NCBI GenBank assembly: GCA_026770585.1 | Contig: MU646309.1 | Coordinates: 1,385,014-1,395,464, forward strand | DNA: 10,451 nucleotides | Direction: 5' to 3' | From: Baffinella frigidus | Taxonomy: Eukaryota > Cryptophyceae > Cryptomonadales > Baffinellaceae | Part shown: positions 1-7,300 of the stretch, in pieces | Position numbering within the stretch: position 1 is the first letter of the stretch | Layout: each line of letters begins with the position of its first letter | Program-made: the position numbers and the translations under genes | Notes under the pieces: model-generated | The model's database searches: none | Told to the model about the DNA's origin: nothing | Seen by the model: the letters and a program-made list of their open reading frames with translations, nothing else

Positions 1-63
1 CCCCCCCCCCTGTCCGCAGGAGGATCCAACAGTCATGCGCCCCACCTCCGGCGGCCCCGCAGC
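1..63. other. Left-edge unique sequence with poly-C start
   Basis: Ten C bases open the window, followed by about 50 bases of unique GC-rich sequence before the telomere-like array. No coding frame or repeat was recognised. Its presence shows that the array to the right is not simply the terminal end of this sequence. Confidence 0.4.
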
Positions 64-350
64 ACCCTACGGCAAACCCTACACCCTAAACCCAACTCTC
101 TAAACCCTAAAAACTACACCCTAAACCCTAAACACTACACCCTAAACCCTACACTCTAAACCCTAAACACTACACCCTAAACCCTAAACCCTAAACCCTA
201 AACCCCAAATCCTAAACCCTAGCCCCTAAACCCTAAACCCTAAACCCTCACCCCTAAACCCCTAACCCCAAACCCTAAACCCTGAACCCTCACCCCTCGC
301 CCCTAAACCCCACCCCCCAAACCCCAACCCCTAAACCCTCAACCCTCAAG
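64..350 (-). repeat. Degenerate interstitial telomere-like array, CCCTAAA orientation
   Basis: The stretch is a near-continuous series of CCCTAAA units (TTTAGGG on the minus strand) mixed with variants such as CCCTACA, CCCCAAA, CCCTCAC and CCCTCAA. The purest part is at about 175-245; the right end degenerates into CCCC-rich units. TTTAGGG is the telomere unit of plants and many algae, including alveolates. The unique sequence to its left and the degeneracy argue for an interstitial array, not a chromosome end. Confidence 0.9.
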
Positions 351-1059
351 CAGGCAAACCCAAAGTCGGACGGCGCGCCGTGTCGGAGGAGCCAGTAGGG
401 TCAGTCGCGCACACGGAAGGCCTTGTCGTGAGGCGGCCTCGCCCGGTGTCTGCCGAGGTCCACCCCCCGCGCGTTTTACCAGTAGGCTCATACGCCCTAC
501 CGTAGGGCCCTAGGACCTGCCAAGGGCTTCCACGGGCGATTATTCGCCCGTTGGTCACTTCATTTTAGGCGTGGGGTGTGGGGTTTGGGGTTTACGCTAA
601 CAGGGTTGCGGTGCAGCTAGCTGCGGGTGGGTGGGGTGTTTGAAAGATGCTTCTCCCACGGGCAGGGTCGCTGCAGTGCCCCACGTCTTTGCCTCTGCGG
701 GGAACACCCTCATATTACCACCCTGTCACGCTTCTGCGTGTAGGGTTTGCCAACGCTCCAAAAGCTTCACTTGAGATGATCGGTGCCGCTGTCGAGCGAC
801 GTCGGCACAAAACCAAAAGCCAGGGCCGGAAATCCGGTCTCCAGATCCGTTACCTTTTCCGTAGGACCCCCCCCATGTCCCTACGGGATTGAATCCGTAG
901 GGCCTATGGATTACGTTTAGATGGAGTGTTCCCTTCTCGCTCGGCAGCGGTAGGCGGAAGCCGTCTCGAATTCAGCGAGATGCCGTTTATGCGCAGAATC
1001 CTGCCGATTGCATGCTTCCTGGACCTGCGAGCCGTCTCCCGATTTGGGGAGCCACACGG
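351..1059. other. Gene-free stretch with small hairpins
   Basis: I see no credible gene here. It holds a T-family fragment (479-521), a hairpin at about 533-550 (CGGGCG, loop, CGCCCG), a short G-rich degenerate telomere-like piece at 567-595, and a hairpin at about 875-900 in which CCCTACGG pairs with CCGTAGGG. Frames open at 647-892 and 926-1114 show no domain or coding character that I recognise. Confidence 0.5.
479..521 (+). mobile_element. T-family inverted-repeat element, internal fragment
   Basis: This piece runs from AGTAGGCTCATACGCC through the 13-base palindrome CCCTACCGTAGGG to CCTAGGACCTGCC. It matches the interior of the complete elements at 7286-7383 and 7589-7687. The terminal CCCTTAAG-type ends are missing on both sides, so it is a fragment or an old decayed copy. 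Confidence 0.75.
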
Positions 1060-1182
1060 TGGACTACGGACCTGTCATCAAAAGTCTACTTACCTCGAGA
1101 TAGTTGACTTCTAGGCTTTTGTGGTGCAAATTTGGTCACGTTACCCCCCAGAATCCGGGGGTCCCAAAACCCCCGTAGTCCA
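1060..1182. mobile_element. Possible degenerate palindromic element with GGTCACGT core
   Basis: TGGACTACGG near 1060-1069 is repeated in inverse at 1173-1182. Between them, near 1127, lies GGTCACGTTA, close to the core motif GGTCACGTCC found at the centre of the better-preserved palindromes at 2295-2485, 5112-5242 and 5526-5686. A second hairpin pairs CCCCC with GGGGG at about 1145-1162. The arms are short, so this may be a decayed relative or chance. Confidence 0.3.
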
Positions 1183-1209
1183 TCGAGAGGGGGGAGGGGC
1201 AGGGCGAAA

Positions 1210-1326
1210 AACGCCTAGGTATCAGGGCTCATAACCTCTGAACGCTACACGCCGGTTGCTCATGTGGTGTTTTCTGGCCCTATGTTGTTCCTATGGGCGC
1301 TTTCTTATGAGCGGCGTACCCCTGTA
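1210..1326. mobile_element. M-family inverted-repeat element, left end damaged
   Basis: The right end (about 1298-1326) reads CGCTTTCTTATGAGC and then GTACCCCTGTA, the same as the right ends at 2113-2234 and 2595-2715. The left end near 1210-1235 (ATCAGGG then CTCATAACC) looks like the family left end with about nine bases deleted. The interior has the family CCTATG motif. A short repeat, ATGTGGTGTTTT, occurs inside at about 1262 and again beyond the right end at about 1354. Confidence 0.6.
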
Positions 1327-1445
1327 GCGGCGAGCGAGAAACGCGTGGTCGCTAATGTGGTGTTTTATGGGCATGCAGGCGGCTTCTTTCTCACCAGCGC
1401 TCATCGAGCCGGGGGGTGACGCTCCCGAAGGGGTGCTTGAGGACT

Positions 1446-1484
1446 TGGATATCTCTTAAGTTGAGGAATTGGATATCCCTTAAG
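1446..1484. repeat. Two direct copies of a T-family terminus
   Basis: TTGGATATC(T/C)CTTAAG occurs twice, 23 bases apart. ATATCCCTTAAG is the outward end of the T family, and a full T element starts about 60 bases further on. These may be leftover ends of earlier or nested insertions. Confidence 0.5.
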
Positions 1485-1544
1485 CCATCCTACACGGGAC
1501 TGTGTCCGGACGTGACTGTGTAAAGTCACTCCGGCTACATGTAC

Positions 1545-1638
1545 CCCTTAAGTGGCGATCGAAATTGACCGCCAAGAGGTCCTAGGCAGGTCCTAGCGCC
1601 CTACGGTAGGGCGTATGAGGCTACTCGCCACTTAAGGG
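1545..1638 (-). mobile_element. T-family miniature inverted-repeat element, copy 1
   Basis: The ends are CCCTTAAGTGGCGA on the left and TCGCCACTTAAGGG on the right. The interior carries AGGTCCTAGG, GGTCCTAG and the palindrome CCCTACGGTAGGG. The order is the reverse complement of the copies at 7286-7383 and 7589-7687, so this copy is inverted relative to them. At 94 bp it cannot encode a protein and would have to be moved in trans. AT follows the right end; the left flank does not match it. Confidence 0.8.
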
Positions 1639-1970
1639 ATATGAGAGTCGCCGTCTGTCAGAAACTGCTTGGTTGAGAATACTCTCGAGAGTCCTGGGGT
1701 GGTGTTTGTGAGGTGTGGGATGCGTGTGGAGGGGAAGATGTCATGAATTGTTTCGATGCGTGAAAGATCGAGTGGAAGGCCTGGGTGTTCGGGCTTCTGC
1801 CCTCACGGCTCTCCCTGCACCGAGCCTGAATTATCGAAGGTCGTGCTACGTGATCAATGAAAGGTGCTCTCTCTCTCTTTGAAAACCCCCGCAGAGGTAA
1901 TCAGGCCCCTTCCATCACCTCTCTCCCGCTCATTCGGACCTTGCTGCCCTCATGGTACTTAGGGGATCAA
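1639..1970. other. Gene-free stretch
   Basis: I see no gene, element end or RNA here. The sequence is of ordinary composition with a short CTCTCTCTCTC run near 1870. Confidence 0.4.
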
Positions 1971-2085
1971 TACAGGGGTACCTCGCTCATAACCCCCCCC
2001 CCCCCCCCTAGCTAGTACCAACATAGGACCCTAGGCATAGCCCTACTGTAGGGTACTAGGGGGGGGCGGTTTCTTAATAAACAGA
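1971..2085. mobile_element. M-family inverted-repeat element, right end decayed
   Basis: The left end TACAGGGGTACCTCGCTCAT is identical in pattern to the copy at 2595. A run of 16 C bases (1993-2008) follows, then TAGGACCCTAGGCAT, the imperfect palindrome CCCTACTGTAGGG and a G run. The right end, GCGGTTTCTTAATAAA, matches the family only in outline, so it has drifted. Confidence 0.65.
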
Positions 2086-2270
2086 GCTTTTCCCAGTGGA
2101 GAGAGTTACATGTACAGGGGTACCTCCCTCGTAAGAAAGCGCCTTCCCCTAGTAGGACCCTGCAGTAGGCCTATGCCTCGGGTCCTACGGTTGTCCTAGG
2201 GGGGGTCGCTTTCTTATGAGCGAGGAACCCCTGAAAACGGGGCTTTCACCACAGGAGAGAGTCACGCATG
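2085..2270 (+). repeat. Tandem duplication of M element plus tail
   Basis: AGCTTTTCCCAGTGGAGAGA and then GTTACATG follows the M copy ending near 2085. GGCTTTCACCACAGGAGAGA and then GTCACGCATG follows the M copy ending near 2234. Both the element and the roughly 30 bases after it are therefore duplicated, which indicates segmental duplication of about 150 bp, not two independent insertions. Confidence 0.55.
2113..2234. mobile_element. M-family miniature inverted-repeat element
   Basis: The left arm begins TACAGGGGTACCTCCCTCGT and continues AAGAAAGCG. The right arm is CGCTTTCTTATGAGCGAGG followed by AACCCCTGA, so nearly 30 bases pair with few mismatches. The middle contains an inner palindrome, GTAGGACCC... 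GGGTCCTAC, and a G run. It has no coding capacity. Confidence 0.75.
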
Positions 2271-2294
2271 CGACGGCCCTTCCACCGGGCCGTT

Positions 2295-2485
2295 CTACTG
2301 CAAAGCCCCAGAGGAAGTCTCAAAATTCTTGGACACGACACTAAAATTACTTGTAGGTTACCTTTTGACGAATTTTGGTCACGTCCTTGGGGGTGAAAAT
2401 TGCCTTTTGAGGAGAAAATGGCTCAAAAGATAGGACACCAGAGTGTCCGCTACTTTTTGACACTTCCCCTGGGGCTTTTCAGTAG
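2295..2485. mobile_element. Palindromic element with GGTCACGTCC core
   Basis: The left arm (2302-2325) starts AAAGCCCCAGAGGAAGTCTC. The right arm (2455-2478) is its inverse with two mismatches in 24, and the pairing extends outward through CTACTG/CAGTAG with a small bulge. Near the centre (2377-2386) is GGTCACGTCC, and TAAAATTACTTGTAG at about 2342 resembles the ATTACTACAC inner core of the elements in the intron region. The arms themselves are unlike those of the other elements. Confidence 0.7.
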
Positions 2486-2594
2486 TTGAAACATCCAAAC
2501 ATTGTACATCACACCAGCTCCTCCCCACTCATCTCACACCGCCCCCCCCCCCTAGAGTTTCCCGAACCAAGCCAAGCGTCTGCGGCCAGGTGGA

Positions 2595-2715
2595 ACAGGG
2601 GTACCTCGCTCATATGAAACCAACCACCCCTAGCACCCTACAGCAGCCCTATGCCTAGGGCAATATGGTGGTCCTATGGGGGGGGGGCGCTTTCTTGTGA
2701 GCGAGGTACCCCTGT
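2595..2715. mobile_element. M-family miniature inverted-repeat element, best-preserved copy
   Basis: The left arm 2595-2619 and right arm 2691-2715 pair over 25 bases with two mismatches; the ends are ACAGGGGTACCTCGCTCA and its inverse. The interior contains CCCTATGCCTAGGGC and a run of ten G. The right end lies five bases past the stop codon of the minus-strand exon at 2721-2828, so in a transcript of that gene the element would sit in the 3' untranslated region. Confidence 0.8.
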
Positions 2716-2720
2716 AACAC

Positions 2721-2828
2721 TCATATCTCCATCTCCTCCAGCAGCTTATCAAGGTCTCTCAGCGCGTCCATCTCCCCAGCACTCTTTCCGCCGCCTGGTA
2801 GCTCAACCGCACTCCCTCGAAAGCTCCC
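2721..2828 (-). CDS. Probable last exon of a minus-strand gene, unknown product
   Basis: Read on the minus strand, the frame encodes 35 residues and ends in TGA (2721-2723). The upstream boundary is a good acceptor, CCGAATCAG|GGG. The C-terminal 16 residues begin MDALRDLDKL and end LLEEMEI, which is highly charged and helix- or coiled-coil-like; before them is a glycine-rich linker, ELPGGGKSAGE. Codons favour G or A in the first position, as real coding sequence does. The open frame could extend to ATG at 2871-2873, but the stretch before the AG looks like intron. I recognise no family. It may be the 3' end of the gene that starts at 3945 on the same strand, but no middle exon could be traced. 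An M-family element follows the stop codon. Confidence 0.45.
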   Translation of the reverse strand, partial: GSFRGSAVELPGGGKSAGEMDALRDLDKLLEEMEI

Positions 2829-3173
2829 CTGATTCGGAGGGCGCAGATGGTGGTTCAGTGCGCAGGCGTACATCCGTTAGCGCCTTAAGGTTCTTTTAAC
2901 TCCCACCATAGGCGGACACTGGAACTGGTTCTGTAGAAAGTCCTGCTTCCTAGCATCCCGGGGTATCTCAACGCAGGGTTATTCCGAAATTCCCTCCTAG
3001 TTCGCTGTTGTGGATTTTACTCTCGAACCGGGAAATGAATCCCACGACGTGTGTCTCAAGGTCAAAATGTTTCACTTCGGAGGGCTGGTGATGCATAGAC
3101 GAGCGGCCCACAAGAACTAGCTCTACCTCAGTCGGGTTCGCTGACTATTCTCAAGTTGACATGATGGGTGTGT
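2829..3173. other. Possible intron or gene-free stretch
   Basis: Nothing recognisable. If the exons at 2721-2828 and 3748-3945 belong to one minus-strand gene, this would be intron. TCAAGTTGACATGATGG near 3151 resembles the GTTGACA motifs seen again at 4905-5000. Confidence 0.35.
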
Positions 3174-3425
3174 GGTACAAATCCGTCAAATTTTGCAGAA
3201 GAAAAGATCCCGGGATGAACAAACTGGTGAGCCCAAATTAACAGGGTAACGGCCTGAAAATGGGGTAGTTAGGCCTACGGCATTGCCTAGGACCTCCTAC
3301 CGTAGGCCGAGACTTTTTGGTCGTAGGATCCCTCGGCCTGCGGTAGGAGGTCCTAGGCAATGCCGTATGCCTAACTACCCCATTTTCAGGCCGTTAGCTT
3401 ATGAAAATAGACTGAGACAGAGCTG
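3174..3425 (+). repeat. Dispersed repeat R, copy interrupted by a hairpin insertion
   Basis: The repeat begins GGTACAAATCCGTCAAA, passes through GAAAAGATCCCGGG and GAGCCCAAAT, and resumes after the insertion as AAATAGACTGAGACAGAGCT (3405 on). The same order, uninterrupted, is at 6666-6746; a more diverged copy begins at 5373. The uninterrupted copy reads CCAAATAGACTG, which is what remains if 3239-3408 is removed. Confidence 0.65.
3239..3404. mobile_element. Foldback element with 65-bp hairpin arms
   Basis: Positions 3247-3311 and 3332-3396 are inverse copies over 65 bases with two differences, separated by a 20-base loop. The outer end is TAACGGCCTGAAAATGGGG. The interior of each arm carries CCTAGGACCT and CTACCGTAGG (CTACCGCAGG in the inverted arm), also found in the T family. 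The insertion is flanked by AAAT on both sides (3235-3238, 3405-3408), and the related repeat at 6666-6746 has a single AAAT, which is consistent with a 4-bp target duplication. Transcribed RNA would form a long hairpin. It has no coding capacity. Confidence 0.8.
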
Positions 3426-3496
3426 GGCGAAGCAGCTGCGACCACGGTCGTGGCATTCTCGCAGAGGTCAGATCCGGGTTCCGCGAGGTTTGACAA

Positions 3497-3615
3497 CCTC
3501 GCTCTCTCTCTCCCTCTCCCAATGTCTCTCCTTCTCTCCCCCCCCCTCTGTCTCTCCCACTCTACATCTCTCGCTCTCGCTCTCCCAACCCCCCTCTATC
3601 TCTCTATTCTCGCTG
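3497..3615 (+). repeat. Polypyrimidine (CT-rich) tract
   Basis: About 115 bases are almost entirely C and T on the plus strand, with CTCTCT runs and a long C run near 3540. Such tracts can form triplex DNA or serve as part of long polypyrimidine regions. The purine-rich complement gives a false coding frame rich in Arg and Glu. Confidence 0.7.
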
Positions 3616-3747
3616 CCGCCCTCATCGAGACGGAGGGCAACGGCCTATGCGATTGTCACAACCGACCGCATCTCGCTGGTTTTAGGAGGCTTCCTTGCCA
3701 ATTGAATTGAAGCTCATTTTGATTTTTCAGGCTTGGCGGATCCGTAC

Positions 3748-3945
3748 CAGAAGGCTGTCGCTTTCCGACGCATCCTTGTTCGGCTTGGCCCCGTTCGGCT
3801 CGTACCCTTCGTCGAAGACGCCAGCGTAAACGAACACTTCGCTCGACCCCCCCGTATCCGCCTGGGAAGGGGCGCCGCCGTTGCTCGGAATGGGGGAAGC
3901 GGTAAACCCATCGGCCGCAGCCTTGTGTGATGCGCCGCAGCCCAT
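3748..3945 (-). CDS. Probable first exon of a minus-strand gene with MGCGAS acylation motif
   Basis: The start codon is at 3943-3945 in a good context (GGCATGG). The first residues are MGCGASHK: Gly2 would be myristoylated after methionine removal and Cys3 could be palmitoylated, so a membrane-attached protein is expected. The following 60 residues are rich in Gly, Ala, Ser, Pro and acidic residues, with SSEVFVYAGVFDEGYEPNG in the middle. Codons show a clear G-first bias on this strand. The exon probably ends at a donor CTG|GTACGG after codon 66; without splicing the frame runs nine codons more to TGA at 3727. Acylated N-termini of this kind occur on kinases, phosphatases and calcium-binding proteins of protists, but no such domain is visible here, so the function is unknown. 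It is divergent to the PhzF-like gene, 207 bases apart. Confidence 0.5.
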
Positions 3946-4152
3946 GCCAGAGGGAGAGGTGTGAAGGAGATCGGTTGGAGACGCCCCGAGGTGTGCCCGA
4001 CGTTAACCGCGATTCCATCCAAAATTGACTTTTGGAAGAATGGGATGTAACACCTGTAGTAAAATACGTTGAGTCTTGTCCCAGAAACAACTCTAAAGTT
4101 GACATGTGGACGAGACCGTTGGCCGGGGGTGTAGTAAAAAACTCTGCGAACG
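3946..4152. promoter_or_regulatory. Divergent intergenic region, possible shared promoter
   Basis: This 207-base interval separates the two predicted start codons facing away from each other, so it should hold both promoters if both genes are real. It contains two direct copies of TGTAGTAAAA (about 4055 and 4131), the same string as the inner core of the intron palindromes, and a small hairpin CAACT-CTAA-AGTTG. No TATA box is evident. Confidence 0.35.
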
Positions 4153-4399
4153 ATGCTCGCGGGGTTGCGCTTCGTTCCACTAGTTCTCTCGACCGGCGTG
4201 AAACAGGCCGCGGTCCCGCGGACCCCTGTGTGGATGAGAGCAGGAAGCATGGCCATGGCGGGGGCTTTTCACACTGTCGCCGCGGGAAGAAAGGTGCTGG
4301 TCGTCGACGCCTTCTGCGGCATCGGAGACGGTGGTCGGGCGATCCCGTTCACGGGGAACCCTGCGGGGGTGGTGCTGGAGGAGGGGGACGGAGAGGCGG
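4153..4399 (+). CDS. PhzF-like gene, exon 1
   Basis: The exon encodes a 46-residue leader and then the first strand of the fold (KVLVVDAF) and PFTGNPAGVVLEEG. An in-frame stop at 4135-4137 limits the start; ATG codons at 4153, 4234, 4249 and 4255 are all possible. The first start gives a hydrophobic then arginine-bearing leader (MLAGLRFVPLVLSTG), which might direct the protein to an organelle; the later ones give a cytosolic form. The donor is GGCGG|GTAATG. A 9-residue loop, CGIGDGGRA, extends the usual link between VDAF and PFTGNP. Confidence 0.8.
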
Positions 4400-7300
4400 G
4401 TAATGACCGCATCTCTGGCGCTCATGCTTGGATCCTAGCGCTGAGATACCCCGGGAAGCTGAATGGAAGAGGGGGGGAATCGATTTGTCCTCCGACCACC
4501 TGGGCTTCAGATCCTTGTAGTACCAAAAGCCCCGTAGGGGGTCTTAGAATGTGGGCATACTGGTCGTGTAGTCAACAAATTCTCTCTGGGCAGGTGAGCT
4601 GTCGGACGAGCAGCGCCAGCTCATCGCCCGGGAGATGCGGCATTCGGAAACGGCCTTTGTTCGACCCCGCCCGGACGGCGATTTCGGTCTCCGGTGGTTC
4701 TCTCCGACCAACGAGGTGCGGCGAGCCTGCGAGCAAACGAGCAGCGCTCCGACCATCCTACTTCACTCTGAGATCCACGTCTCGGAGCAGTCGCTCTCAA
4801 CAAGAGAAAATACGGATTTCCACCCATGCTCTTAACAACTTGCGATTAAAGCGTGTGCTACGCTAGACCTGAGCGGGGCAATCAGATGTCACCTGGCCGC
4901 CCAAAGTTGACAGAAATGGCTCAAATTGACAGGATCTGTCAACTTATCAACTTTCAGAATCCTGGGATCCAGGATCCTGTAAGGGTGTCAACTTATCATT
5001 GCTCCCGGTCACGTCTAAAGTAGGGAGAGCGAGCAGTCTCGCACGGCGAGGCACTCGCGCAGGGTGTCCAGCTCTATCTCAGGTACGGGGTGATTTTCGG
5101 CTGCTAGAGTCTTATCCGGGAACAAGTATTTTTCTTTTAAAAGCTGGCAATGAAAATTACTACACAACTGGTCACGTCCGAAGCAATTGTGTGGTAATTT
5201 TCGTGCGGATTTTTTAAAAGAAAAATACTTGTTCCCGGATAAAGTCCTCACGTCTCGTCCCACCTGTCCATCTGGTGAACAGCGGTCGTTTTGAAAATTG
5301 AGTAATTCGTTTCCCCCCAGTTAAAATTGGCTCCTCACTTGAGGAGCCCGGCAGTTGATTTCCCTGCTGTGAGGTACACATTCGTCAACTTTCGGCGTGC
5401 GAACTGAGAAAATGAGAAGCCCAATTTACCTGGGACAGAGCTAGGGTTTCACCAGACGGTCTCTGCCCATCCAAGGTATGGGTTGATGACTGCATAATGC
5501 ACACGTGCTCAAGGCATGCGGCCTCGGATCTAATCGCGGCGAGTATTTATGATAAATACGATTCGGCAACGAAATTTACTACACACCTAGATCTTCCGGT
5601 CACGTCCGTGTAGTAATTTTCGTTTCAAAACGGGTCGGAGATCCCCGAAATCGTATTTATGATAAATACTCGTCCGGATGAGATCCTCATGAAGGGTGCG
5701 GTGTCTCGCGTTTTCGTGCTTGCTCACATGCATGGTTTTGATTTCAAATATGTGAGGAGATAACGAGACTATCTCTGCCAACTCAGCCATCCGTGCAGAA
5801 CGACCCACGTGACCAAAAGGGACATGGCGATCTCCGATTTCCTGGGGTGTTTATATCCTCGTCTAAAATCCTCAACCGCGCCAGGGCAGAAGTTCATTTT
5901 TCAAGATCGTGTAGTAAAATGATGATTCGTTCGAGTCAAGTTGGTTCTACCCGGGAGACACGCTAAAAGTGATGGGAATTGGAACCCTTGCCATGCGGAA
6001 CACGTCCGGGTTCTTAAAAATCTGTACCACAATGAGCCGCCTAAACACTTACAGCGCGAACAAGTGTGTACGAAAATTCAACTTCTGCCCTGGCGCGGTA
6101 TATGTATCGAATATATGGTTTTGATTTCAAATATATTTGCAGGTGCCGCTGTGCGGACACGGGACCTTGGCTGCGGCTGCGGCGCTCGCTCACCAGGTCC
6201 TCTTTAGGGTTTAGGGATGAGATTCTAGTGTTTAGAAATTAGGGATGGGAGGTTCGGGGGTGTAGGGTTTGATCCCCCAGACGCGTGTTGTCTCGCTTCG
6301 CCGTGGGGTTGATGTTCGAGCGACGACAGGGTTTAGGGTGTAGGGTTTCGAGTTTTGGGTTTGGGGTAGGGTTTTGGGTCTAGGGTTTAGGGTTTTGGGA
6401 ACGACGTTCAGGGGCCCTCGCGTTGGTGGTTTCCAAACGCAGGACGGCAATCTAGTCCCGCCGAGTATTCATAATGAATACGATTTTGGTGTTTCTTGAG
6501 GGTAGAAATAAGACAGTCGTCTATCTAGACTTCATTTAGAGCCTTAAGATACACCGGAATCGGATCGGAGATCCCCGAAATCGTATTCATTATGAATACT
6601 CTTCCGGATGAAATCATTCTGGCTCTGCCTCACTCTGGTTGACCGACTGTTCTCTCTGGGTCTGCGGTACAAATTCGTCAACGTTGGAGCGGAAAAGAGC
6701 CCGGGCCCACCACAGTGATGAGTCCAAATAGACTGAGACAGAGCTGGTGTTGGTTTTACTCGCCTCGGCGCTGCAATACGCATAGCTACACCAACTTGAA
6801 GGCTTGAAAGGGACTCTCCGCCAGGACGAGACAGCCGTGGTTTGTCCCAGTTTCAAGGCTTTAGGCTTTGGTCTTTAGGCTTTAGGCTTTAGGCTTTAGG
6901 CTTCAGGGGTAAGGGTTTAGGTTTCAGGGTGTAGGGTTTACTAATTTTAGGGTTTACTAGATTCAGGGTTTACGGTTCAGGCGTTAGGGTTCAGGGTTTG
7001 GGGTTCAGGGTTTAGGGTTTAGGGTCTAGTCTCTCCTTAACAACCCTGCCGCGGCGTCATTGTCCAGGTGCGAGGGACCCATGCCTGCCTTGTCTAATCA
7101 CCGCAAAAGCATTTTAATTAATTTTGAAATTTACTACACGATTGGGTCATACGAGTAACAGTACAGCATTTGTGTAGTACATTTCGTCGCGCCACCAGCA
7201 ATTAATTAATTATTTTGCGGAGATGATGTCGTGAGAAGGGTGCCGCCCGCCACGGTGGTGGTGCAGTGGCGACGCAGGGCCATATCCCGTAAGTCGCGAG

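Noticed and set aside
64-350. True chromosome end at the left edge
   Set aside because: Orientation would fit, but unique sequence lies outside the array and the units are too degenerate.
2721-2828. GGGKSAGE as a nucleotide-binding P-loop
   Set aside because: It lacks the GxxxxGK[ST] pattern and lies in a linker 20 residues from the C-terminus.
3283-3705. Plus-strand frame rich in Ser, Leu and Pro
   Set aside because: It begins inside the foldback hairpin and runs through the polypyrimidine tract; CT repeats give SLSLSLP-type peptide automatically.
3733-3930. Plus-strand frame opposite the MGCGAS exon, preceded by TTTTTCAG
   Set aside because: The acceptor-like TTTTTCAG is tempting, but codon composition favours the minus strand and the plus product is Arg/Val-rich with no recognisable motif. 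The choice is not certain.
3656-4256. Two long minus-strand frames overlapping the PhzF-like start
   Set aside because: They cross the divergent interval and lie opposite exon 1; their products are Arg/Ser-rich without domain similarity.
4716-4866. Continuation of exon 2 to a stop as a short protein end
   Set aside because: Similarity to the PhzF family stops exactly at the GT, and exon 3 resumes with the next expected family residues.
5941-6207. Plus-strand frame of 88 codons
   Set aside because: It spans a palindromic element and reads exon 3 in the wrong frame; the family segment VPLCGHGT is in a different frame.
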